Assembly: GCA_014874385.1 (NCBI GenBank)
Contig: JACWAE010000039.1
Coordinates: forward strand, 1-64,000
Reading direction: 5' to 3'
Source of the DNA: Dehalococcoidia bacterium
Lineage (GTDB): Bacteria > Chloroflexota > Dehalococcoidia > SZUA-161
Length of the DNA: 64,000 bases
In this document: in pieces, positions 57,750 to 64,000 of the stretch
How positions within the stretch are numbered: the stretch's first letter is position 1
How the letters are laid out: every line of letters begins with the position of its first letter
Notes under the pieces: model-generated
What the model saw: only the letters and a program-made list of their open reading frames with translations
Databases searched by the model: none
What the model was told of the DNA's origin: nothing
Translations under genes and position numbers: made by a program

Positions 57750-59216
57750 TTAGAACTGAGCGCGGTGAGTAAACCAGTAGTCGCGCACAATATTGAACAG
57801 GTTCATGCCGGATTCCACACACATGTGATTGCCGAAACCTGAGCTTCCGGCATCGGCGCCGACGTAGAAAAGACCTCCCACAGGGGCTTTGGGAGATGGT
57901 TTCAGGTTGCCGCACTGCCCTACTATCTGGCCGAGACCGATGCACTCTCCACCTGTGCCGGGAACTACCGAGTCCCTCGACAGGCGGGATATCTGTGCCG
58001 GCCCGTAGTACTCTTTCTCCTCAATGTACTTAAAGACATCGGGCCACAGCCTGGCAATCTCTGCCTCGACTTTGTCCAAGTAGTGCTTGATTTTCGTCCT
58101 GGGGTCGGCAGGGCATGTGATGCCCGTATAGACGAGTTGCTTGCCTGGGGGCGCCATACCCGGGTACAACGAATTCGTGGACATGAAGATATACATCTGC
58201 TTGGGCATCTCGCCGGTCTCGGCCCTTAGATGCTCTTCCAGGGAAGTTACGGTGTTGTCGGAACAATAAACGTACATGAAGCAATCCAGCACAGGCTTGC
58301 TCAAGAAATACCTCGCTCCGGCGAAACCGAGGCTGGGGACTAAGTCTCTTACATAGTTCACATAGCTTTTATCGAAATGCTCCTCGCCCACCAGCTTGAG
58401 CACTGTAGGCTGGATGCCGGCATTGGATACCACGATAGGCGCCTGGAAAGACCCCTTGTTAGTGATTACTCCTTTAACCCGGCCGTTCTCCACCGCAATG
58501 CGCTCGACTTTCGTTCGCATAAGGAGGTCGCCGCCGTATGACTGCATAACCCTGGCTATGGCCCCGTACAGTCTGCCGAAGCCGCCCGATGGGTAGAGGC
58601 CACCGCCCTGAGTGTTATTCTGCTGAAAGACTTTTATGAACTCCGAGGCGCACGCAATAGGTCCGGCGACTTCGAGAGTGCCCTCGCTTTGCAGGGTGGC
58701 GAGCATAGAATAGAGAGAGCGTGGTATTTGATAGCGATCGAGGAATTGCACGACACTGACTTCGTCCAGCAGGTTTTGGTCGTGGCGTGACATGCCCAGT
58801 ATATCGGTAAAGAGCCGCATGACTTCCGGCATATCGGCATCAGTGACGCCAAGCATGTTGAATAAATCTTGCGGGTCTACCGGTTTCCCACCTCCGGGAA
58901 GCACTAAATTCTTTATCTCGCCGGAGGGCGTCTCATAGAACATGCGGCCCATAGGGTCGGGCGCTATCAGCTCTATTTCGTTCTCCAGTCCCAGTATCCT
59001 GAGCAACGAGTGGATTTCTGTGTTGCTGGACGGGCACGCTGCGATGGGCCAGTACTCATAACGGAATCCATTCTTGGCAACAGTCATCGCCTTGCCGCCG
59101 ACCTGGGCATTTTTGTCTATTAGGAGGGTTTTAAGACCCCACTTGGCGAGCAGGGCTCCGCAAGTCACTCCGCCGGGGCCTGCTCCGATCACGATTACAT
59201 CATAATTCTTTGCCAA
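57750..59216 (-). CDS. Phytoene-desaturase-like FAD oxidoreductase 3
   Basis: 488 residues. VIVIGAGPGGVTCGALLAKW, then TLLIDKNAQVGGKAMTVAKN, SGGFGRLYGAIARVMQSYG and VGGLFYVGADAGSSGFGNHM. NAGIQPTVLKLVGEEHFDKS is shared with the neighbouring paralogue. Its ATG 59216 has TTGAAGGAGGAGG-type purines just upstream. The tight operon arrangement with 48-50 base gaps means these flavoproteins probably act in one pathway, perhaps as a heteromer. Confidence 0.88.
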   Translation of the reverse strand: MAKNYDVIVIGAGPGGVTCGALLAKWGLKTLLIDKNAQVGGKAMTVAKNGFRYEYWPIAACPSSNTEIHSLLRILGLENEIELIAPDPMGRMFYETPSGEIKNLVLPGGGKPVDPQDLFNMLGVTDADMPEVMRLFTDILGMSRHDQNLLDEVSVVQFLDRYQIPRSLYSMLATLQSEGTLEVAGPIACASEFIKVFQQNNTQGGGLYPSGGFGRLYGAIARVMQSYGGDLLMRTKVERIAVENGRVKGVITNKGSFQAPIVVSNAGIQPTVLKLVGEEHFDKSYVNYVRDLVPSLGFAGARYFLSKPVLDCFMYVYCSDNTVTSLEEHLRAETGEMPKQMYIFMSTNSLYPGMAPPGKQLVYTGITCPADPRTKIKHYLDKVEAEIARLWPDVFKYIEEKEYYGPAQISRLSRDSVVPGTGGECIGLGQIVGQCGNLKPSPKAPVGGLFYVGADAGSSGFGNHMCVESGMNLFNIVRDYWFTHRAQF

Positions 59217-59264
59217 TTTCCTCCTCCTTCAATAGTAATACAGAAAATATTGTTGCTTATTTCT

Positions 59265-59840
59265 TCAATCCTCAATTTTGAATTCCCACTGGCAGCAGGT
59301 GTCATCTTTGCTCTTTCGTGGAGGTAGCTTTAGCCCTTTGCATTTCATTTTGGGATTAAAGTATTGGCAAATCGCAACGAAGGCCCGTTCCTCTACGCCG
59401 CCCGGCCCGCAAAGGCTGTTTATATCCTTGATATTCCCTTTTCTCTCAAAATAGAACAGGGAAGGACATCTAGTGAAGGTCATTATGGCATGGTTGTTGT
59501 TTTTGATTTCATAGTTGCATTCGTACAGTCCCTCTCGGGCGCCGTCCGGGGCAAACTGGCAGTACTTCAGCATGGTGACTACATCGTTCCCCTGAATATT
59601 CAGGGCCTGCGTTACCAGCGGGAGTGAGAACTTGCTTAACATCCTTTCATAAACATCTGCATCCAGTTTAAACGCATCTTCTGTACTCATTCTTTCCCGG
59701 TTCATGGTGTTCCACATCCCCATCAGTCCTACAAAGCTGAGCTGATAGCTTTTGATTAATCGGATGAGCGCCTCTTTGGAAAAGTCCTCGAACCTCAAAT
59801 CTGTATTGTACTTACCGCTGTAATCTTTAAGCTCTTTCAT
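59265..59840 (-). CDS. Cys-rich protein of unknown function (possibly DUF6125-like)
   Basis: 191 residues. The N-terminal helical part (LRFEDFSKEALIRLIKSYQL then SFVGLMGMWNTMNRERMST) precedes a C-terminal part with six conserved-looking Cys (TRCPSLFYFE, SLCGPGGVEERAFVAICQYF, MKCKGLKLPPR, DTCCQWEF). It is reminiscent of DUF6125 and related L-2-amino-thiazoline-type hydrolase-like proteins, where the last Cys/Trp segment is conserved, but I am not sure. It is in an operon between the flavoproteins and DUF35. It may bind a cluster or a thioester. Confidence 0.6.
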   Translation of the reverse strand: MKELKDYSGKYNTDLRFEDFSKEALIRLIKSYQLSFVGLMGMWNTMNRERMSTEDAFKLDADVYERMLSKFSLPLVTQALNIQGNDVVTMLKYCQFAPDGAREGLYECNYEIKNNNHAIMTFTRCPSLFYFERKGNIKDINSLCGPGGVEERAFVAICQYFNPKMKCKGLKLPPRKSKDDTCCQWEFKIED

Positions 59841-60035
59841 AAACAGTCCTCCCTATGAAAAGTTAAATTGCACCGGGGCTGAATAATACCGAATGATAAC
59901 GAGAGGGCTATATTTATAGCCTAATCTCGGCCTCAAGTGTTTCCAGGTGGAAAGGCGTGCTTCCAAAGCTCAATTCGAAAGCTTTGGCTCGGCGAAAATA
60001 GAAATGAAGGCCTTCGCTGAGCGTAAAGTCCATGT

Positions 60036-60470
60036 CTACTTCTTCTTTATCGGTCTGAACCAGGGGAGCGACCATTCATCGTTTATGGGCACGAAGACCA
60101 CTTCAACAGGCATACCAAAATAAAGGTCTTCGGGTTTGCCTTCGGCCATATTGGATATGAAACGGACCCCCTTCTCTTCCATGTCTACGAGGACAACTTC
60201 GAAGGGGACTCTGTAAAGCGGGTGTACTTCTCTGGTGAAAACGACCCAGCTATATATCTTCCCTTTTCCGCTAGATTCCACCCATTCCAGGTCATAGCTG
60301 TGGCATTTGTGACACATAGGACGCGGCGGATGAAGAAACTCTTTGCAGTTTTTACATCTCTGGAAGACCAGCCTTTTCTGTTTGATAGCCTGCCAGAAAC
60401 CATCTTCGAAGGATTCAGCGACCGGCTCATAAAAGTACTGCAAATATCTTTTATTCAATTCTAGAGCCAT
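60036..60470 (-). CDS. DUF35 zinc-ribbon/OB-fold protein
   Basis: 144 residues. The zinc ribbon CKNCKEFLHPPRPMCHKCHS precedes an OB-fold (KGKIYSWVVFTREVHPLYRV, PFEVVLVDMEEKGVRFIS). Such proteins are obligate partners of thiolases in many bacteria and archaea, binding or channelling CoA substrates. It lies 3 bases after the thiolase gene, a typical pairing. ATG 60470 is preceded by GGGAGGTAGAAAATGG-type purines. Confidence 0.9.
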   Translation of the reverse strand: MALELNKRYLQYFYEPVAESFEDGFWQAIKQKRLVFQRCKNCKEFLHPPRPMCHKCHSYDLEWVESSGKGKIYSWVVFTREVHPLYRVPFEVVLVDMEEKGVRFISNMAEGKPEDLYFGMPVEVVFVPINDEWSLPWFRPIKKK

Positions 60471-60473
60471 TTT

Positions 60474-61649
60474 CTACCTCCCTTGCCCTAAGATGAGAGC
60501 GCTTGTTGGGACACCGAGTCCGCCCGTGACCAGGACATGCTCCACCTTTTTGATTTGCGTTATGGCTGTGCCTCTGATCTGCCTCACACCCTCGGCAATC
60601 ATGTTCATTCCGTGTATATAGGCCTCGGATAGCATGCCACCAGATGTATTGATGGGCAGCTCTCCAGTCGGCCGAATCCTGTCGCCTCCTTCACAGAAGG
60701 GGCCCCCTTCGCCAACTTTGACAAATCCCAACGCCTCCATCTGCATGGGCACCAGGGAGGTGAAGGCATCGTAGAACTGAACCACATCCATGTGTTTCGG
60801 TGTTAGCCCTGTTTGTTTCCAGAGCTCTTTTCCGGCCTCTTCCATTTCCGGGATCCCGATGTTTTCCCGGTAGTAGCTGGTCATACAGTACGAGTCCCAC
60901 CCAGTGGCCTCGGTAGCGCCTACGATATATGCCGGTTTTTGCCTTAGATGTTTGGCCCTATCAGGAGTCGTTACTATCAGCGCAACTGACCCATCGTTTT
61001 CCAGACAGGTGTCATTCATACGAAACGGGTCGCACAGCATGGGCGACTTGTAGTAGTCCTCCATCGTCATAGGTCTGCCGTAAAAGATGGCCCTGGGATT
61101 TCGGACAGCGTTTTCTCTGCAGACGATAGCGACCCAACCCAGTTGGTCATTAGTGGCCCCTGTCTCGTGCATCCACCTCCGAGTGAACATTGCGACCCAC
61201 GAGGTCGGACTGGCGAATCCAAAAGGCATGGTGTAGCTCCAGTGAGCGTCAATCGGTATCCTGGTCGGGCGGCCGTAGCGCACCGTCCCACTGGCTGGTT
61301 TCAAAGAGCGGAAGCACAGAACATAGTCAGCCATTCCGTTCGACACCGCCAATGCGGCATGCAGGACTGTGGCACAACAGGCGCCACCTCCCCACGGAGC
61401 CTCGACAAAGTACCGCAGATTGCGAATGGCCAGACAGCGGGCGACATCTGTCTCGGTAGTATACTCTGTGCAGTTCTGTCCGGCGGTACCAAACTTCACT
61501 GCTCCGTCGATCTGCTCAGGCTTGATTCCTGCGTCTTGGCACGCTGCCATTGACGCATCAACAGCCATATGGATCTCGCTGCGCCCGCTGACCCTCGAGA
61601 ATTCGGTTGAACCTATACCCACTATGCAGGCCTTGTTTTTCATTGTCAT
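60474..61649 (-). CDS. Thiolase-like protein (SCP-x/DUF35 partner type)
   Basis: 391 residues. ACIVGIGSTEFSRVSGRSEI starts the fold. APWGGGACCATVLHAALAVS contains the Cys loop. The C-terminal NTSGGMLSEAYIHGMNMIAE lacks the classical GHP motif, so this belongs to the subgroup that works with a DUF35 protein and may do Claisen-type condensation or cleavage. ATG 61649 has AGAGGGTT 8 bases upstream, with an in-frame ATG 61643 as alternative. It is upstream-linked to hot-dog dehydratases, giving a hydratase-thiolase pair. Confidence 0.88.
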   Translation of the reverse strand: MTMKNKACIVGIGSTEFSRVSGRSEIHMAVDASMAACQDAGIKPEQIDGAVKFGTAGQNCTEYTTETDVARCLAIRNLRYFVEAPWGGGACCATVLHAALAVSNGMADYVLCFRSLKPASGTVRYGRPTRIPIDAHWSYTMPFGFASPTSWVAMFTRRWMHETGATNDQLGWVAIVCRENAVRNPRAIFYGRPMTMEDYYKSPMLCDPFRMNDTCLENDGSVALIVTTPDRAKHLRQKPAYIVGATEATGWDSYCMTSYYRENIGIPEMEEAGKELWKQTGLTPKHMDVVQFYDAFTSLVPMQMEALGFVKVGEGGPFCEGGDRIRPTGELPINTSGGMLSEAYIHGMNMIAEGVRQIRGTAITQIKKVEHVLVTGGLGVPTSALILGQGR

Positions 61650-61662
61650 TTTCTAACCCTCT

Positions 61663-62121
61663 CTAACCTTTTGTTGGCAGAGCCATAACGGCTGTTCCCA
61701 CAACGTGGGGACCCATGCTATTGTCTCCAGATATGGTAAGTTCAATCAGATGGTCTTTCCCATCCTTATATTTCTTAGTAATTCTTGCGTTCATAGCCAT
61801 CTTGTTGCCGGGGGTCGGGAAATTGGGTACCTGAAGGCCAATGTTCATCTTCCTCAATTCAGCCTCAGTCCCGGCCCACTGCTCCAGGTATGTAGCCATG
61901 AGTCCATTAGAGGTCAAAATGTTCATAAAGATATCCGGTGCTCCTTTTCCCTGCGCGAAGTCTCTACTATGATGCACCGGCATAAAGTCGTGCGAAGCCC
62001 ATATGGCACCGGCGATTATAAGCGTCGTATCTATAGCTCGCGATTTTTCGGGCAGGTCCTGTCCAACCTTGACATCTTCCCAGTAAATATTCTTTAATTC
62101 CTTTGCTGTTTTCTTTGCCAT
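61663..62121 (-). CDS. MaoC-like hot-dog dehydratase
   Basis: 152 residues. The hydratase-2-like motif reads SHDFMPVHHSRDFAQGKGAP, with the D-F-x-P-x-H core that supplies catalytic Asp and His. The N-terminal YWEDVKVGQDLPEKSRAIDT and the C-terminal NPGNKMAMNARITKK-like strand complete the hot-dog fold. It probably hydrates an enoyl-CoA to a 3-hydroxyacyl-CoA. Gaps of 13-20 bases place it in one operon with the thiolase and the next dehydratase. Confidence 0.88.
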   Translation of the reverse strand: MAKKTAKELKNIYWEDVKVGQDLPEKSRAIDTTLIIAGAIWASHDFMPVHHSRDFAQGKGAPDIFMNILTSNGLMATYLEQWAGTEAELRKMNIGLQVPNFPTPGNKMAMNARITKKYKDGKDHLIELTISGDNSMGPHVVGTAVMALPTKG

Positions 62122-62141
62122 GTTATCCTCCTCTTCCTGAT

Positions 62142-62750
62142 TTAGCCCTCATACAGATGGCGCGTAGTTGCGGGCGGCTTATATTTGAGTATTCTGAACG
62201 TTTCCCTGCATACCTCTTCATTTTTCTGGTTTACAAACGTATACAAGATATCAACGTAGCGTCCAACTCCCTGACGTGTGAAACTGTCATATTTGGCCAC
62301 GTAGCCAACTGTGATTTTGGTGCGGATGACGTCACCCGGTCTTATTGGCTTCAGGTATGTTTGCTCTTGTGCCGTAGCAACAACGCCAGTGTAGCCTTCT
62401 TCATCCAGGATGCCCGTTACCTGGTTATGCGGGTCCTCCATGAAAGGCGTCTTTTCTTCGACAAATCGCTGCAATGCGTAGTATAAGTCGTCCAACGACC
62501 ATGTCTGCACCATTGCCGGAGGGGCTATGATTCCTTTATATTTGCTTTTTTGGGCAAATTCTTCATCTGCATACAGCGGATTGGGGTCCTGCATAACTTC
62601 GCACCAGTGTCTGATATCCGATTGAGTCACTATGTCATGCGGGTCGTGATATGGTGATAACTTCCCTATCAGGTGAGCCACCCTCGAATAATCCAGTGTT
62701 TTTTCAGGAGGACCTGAGAAGGGTTTTACCCTGTCGTTTTCTTTTCCCAT
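62142..62750 (-). CDS. FAS1-like dehydratase (MaoC N-terminal-type hot-dog)
   Basis: 202 residues. IRHWCEVMQDPNPLYADEEF, then GIIAPPAMVQTWSLDDLYYA and YTGVVATAQEQTYLKPIRPG are typical of the N-terminal hot-dog domain of bifunctional hydratases and of FAS1-like dehydratases. At the active-site turn DPNPLY has Tyr where MaoC has His, as expected for the non-catalytic half, so it probably pairs with the 61663-62121 protein. The start is ATG 62750 with AAGGAGG-type purines upstream. Confidence 0.85.
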   Translation of the reverse strand: MGKENDRVKPFSGPPEKTLDYSRVAHLIGKLSPYHDPHDIVTQSDIRHWCEVMQDPNPLYADEEFAQKSKYKGIIAPPAMVQTWSLDDLYYALQRFVEEKTPFMEDPHNQVTGILDEEGYTGVVATAQEQTYLKPIRPGDVIRTKITVGYVAKYDSFTRQGVGRYVDILYTFVNQKNEEVCRETFRILKYKPPATTRHLYEG

Positions 62751-62781
62751 GACAAATGCAACCTCCTTGGTAATTTGCCCA

Positions 62782-63264
62782 TTACTGTTTCAGCGCCATT
62801 TTTTGCAGCGCAAGGATTGTGTAGCTCTGCTTGCTGACCGTCTCCCCTTTCTGATTGGAAAACGTGTAGTTCAGGACGACCTTGTATCCTATTCCCATCT
62901 TCGTCTTTTCCTCGGCTGATGACACACTGGCAACCTTGACCTTGTAGCTTAAGGTGTCACCGAGGCGTACTGGCTTAAGATACTGCTGGTCAAGGCTGAT
63001 GCCAAGGGCTAGGCCATAACCCAAATCTTCCAGCAGTTTCAATACCTGCTGGTGAGGCTCAGTGGCCTCCACCCTCTTCGGCCATAGCGGGTCCATCGTC
63101 CAGGCTATTAGCATGGGCGCGGGAGCCTCTTTAGTGTTCCAGGAATCCTTTTTCCCCTCCATCAGTTCGCGCCAGTGCCTGATATCAGATGTGCTTACCA
63201 CATCGAGAGCCTGCATGATACTTGATTCTTTACCGATAAAACCTTTCACCTGACTTGAGTTCAT
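62782..63264 (-). CDS. FAS1-like dehydratase (second copy)
   Basis: 160 residues, related to the preceding gene: DVVSTSDIRHWRELMEGKKD, PAPMLIAWTMDPLWPKRVEA, LGISLDQQYLKPVRLGDTLS and VVLNYTFSNQKGETVSKQSY. It is shorter and lacks the DPNP turn, so its role is probably structural or substrate-binding as a partner. ATG 63264 has AGGAGGTAGAG nearby upstream. The three hot-dog genes form a likely heteromeric hydratase. Confidence 0.8.
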   Translation of the reverse strand: MNSSQVKGFIGKESSIMQALDVVSTSDIRHWRELMEGKKDSWNTKEAPAPMLIAWTMDPLWPKRVEATEPHQQVLKLLEDLGYGLALGISLDQQYLKPVRLGDTLSYKVKVASVSSAEEKTKMGIGYKVVLNYTFSNQKGETVSKQSYTILALQKMALKQ

Positions 63265-63285
63265 ACTCTACCTCCTTTCTGCAAT

Positions 63286-64000
63286 CTACATAGCTCTTGG
63301 CATGCCCAGGCCAGCTATCGCTATGATATTCCTTTGAATCTCCAGAGCGCCCCCACCGAAGATGAGCACAATATCCATTCTCAGCGCATGTTCCACCTTT
63401 CCTTTGAGTGGGGCCCACTTGGAACCCATCTGCAATTGCCCGAACTGGCCCATGATGTGCAGTAAAGAACTATTAAGCCGCTGATTCAACTCTACACCGT
63501 AGACCTTGATCATGGATGATTCCGCATACACGAGTGCGTCCCTGGTTATCAACCAGACCACATAGTAGTTGAGCATTTTGAGGACTTCCAATTCCATCAT
63601 CAGCTCAGTGAACTTCTGCCTGACCCAGGGTCGTTCAATGATGGGTTTGCCATCACAATATGTCTCTTTCGCCCACTGAATAGTTTGCTCAAGATTCCGC
63701 CTCATCGGGGCTGAAGGGACAAGCGCTATGCGTTCGAAGCTCAGTTGCGTTGTCATGTATTTCCAGCCTTTGTTCTCCTCGCCAATAAGACAATCCTTAG
63801 GAACCCGAACATTGTCAAAGAAAACCTGGTTTGTTCTTTCCCCACCCATGGTCATAATGGGTTTAATGGAAATGCCAGGGGTATTCATGGGCAGCACGAA
63901 GACGGAAATTCCCCTATGTTTGGGGACTTCAGTATTGGTTCTGGCAGCCAGCCATATATAGTCGGCAAAGTCCGCATTAGTAATGAAGACTTTCTGACCA
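63286..64000 (-). CDS. Acyl-CoA dehydrogenase family protein (partial, 5' end outside window)
   Basis: The open frame runs off the right edge. It encodes at least 238 residues, including KHRGISVFVLPMNTPGISIK, TMGGERTNQVFFDNVRVPKD, CLIGEENKGWKYMTTQLSFE and the C-terminal IFGGGALEIQRNIIAIAGLG. The catalytic-Glu position reads Gly, as in the acyl-CoA dehydrogenase at 3367-4560. The frame continues past ATG 63897, so that is not the start. It leads the minus-strand operon and fits an alpha-beta oxidation step before hydration by the hot-dog proteins. Confidence 0.9.
   Translation of the reverse strand, partial: GQKVFITNADFADYIWLAARTNTEVPKHRGISVFVLPMNTPGISIKPIMTMGGERTNQVFFDNVRVPKDCLIGEENKGWKYMTTQLSFERIALVPSAPMRRNLEQTIQWAKETYCDGKPIIERPWVRQKFTELMMELEVLKMLNYYVVWLITRDALVYAESSMIKVYGVELNQRLNSSLLHIMGQFGQLQMGSKWAPLKGKVEHALRMDIVLIFGGGALEIQRNIIAIAGLGMPRAM

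Noticed and set aside
1-64000. CRISPR array, rRNA operon, riboswitch or prophage structural genes
   Set aside because: I looked for regularly spaced repeats, rRNA signatures, known aptamer cores and capsid/tail genes and saw none.

Overview
The window looks like a chromosome segment of an anaerobic, fatty-acid and amino-acid oxidising bacterium. The best guess is Chloroflexota class Dehalococcoidia or a close relative. That assignment is an inference from gene content: many CaiB/BaiF CoA-transferases and acyl-CoA dehydrogenases, ferredoxin-dependent 2-oxoacid oxidation, a metV/metF pair, a DsrC-like protein, a cytosolic [NiFe] hydrogenase and paired hot-dog dehydratases. No rRNA is present to settle it. 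One tRNA gene (Asp, GTC) is present. I saw no CRISPR array.

Layout. 0-11.4 kb holds an IS110 transposase tail, dispersed repeats, a radical SAM/SPASM protein, an acyl-CoA dehydrogenase, a CaiB pair, small proteins including an unlisted 56-aa DUF1059 gene, YjbQ and a cysteine desulfurase. At 11.44 kb is tRNA-Asp. The last 19 bases of that tRNA recur at 27.33 kb, and decayed ends of serine recombinases adjoin both copies. The 15.8 kb between them therefore reads as a tRNA-borne genomic island. Its cargo is one acyl-CoA degradation pathway (SCP2-like protein, two DUF2148 iron-sulfur proteins, acyl-CoA synthetase, acyl-CoA dehydrogenase, thiolase, SDR), a second CaiB pair, two alpha/beta hydrolases, a PRC-barrel protein and a PanE-like reductase.

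27.7-38.2 kb holds a branched-chain amino acid uptake and oxidation region. livJ-livH-livM converge on an acyl-CoA ligase-livG-livF operon, followed by a four-subunit 2-oxoacid (probably 2-oxoisovalerate) ferredoxin oxidoreductase with a tandem ACT protein. 38.4-41.6 kb is a small mobile island between an IS3 orfB tail and an IS3 orfA head. It carries a MazF-like toxin, an XRE-ImmA regulator with a consensus promoter and a palindromic operator, an excisionase-like protein and a uracil-DNA-glycosylase-like protein. Then come DegV, glgB and a scar where two truncated genes meet.

45.9-53.5 kb is the most interesting block. A tandem-domain DsrC-like protein diverges from a cytosolic [NiFe] hydrogenase, its maturation protease, MetV, a cyclic-nucleotide-domain histidine kinase, MetF and two receiver-only response regulators. 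This suggests hydrogen-linked methylene-tetrahydrofolate reduction with its own signalling. 54-64 kb is a long minus-strand operon: acyl-CoA dehydrogenase, three hot-dog dehydratases, a thiolase with its DUF35 partner, a Cys-rich protein and three phytoene-desaturase-like flavoproteins. It looks like a beta-oxidation-type pathway for an unknown, possibly isoprenoid or alicyclic, acyl-CoA.
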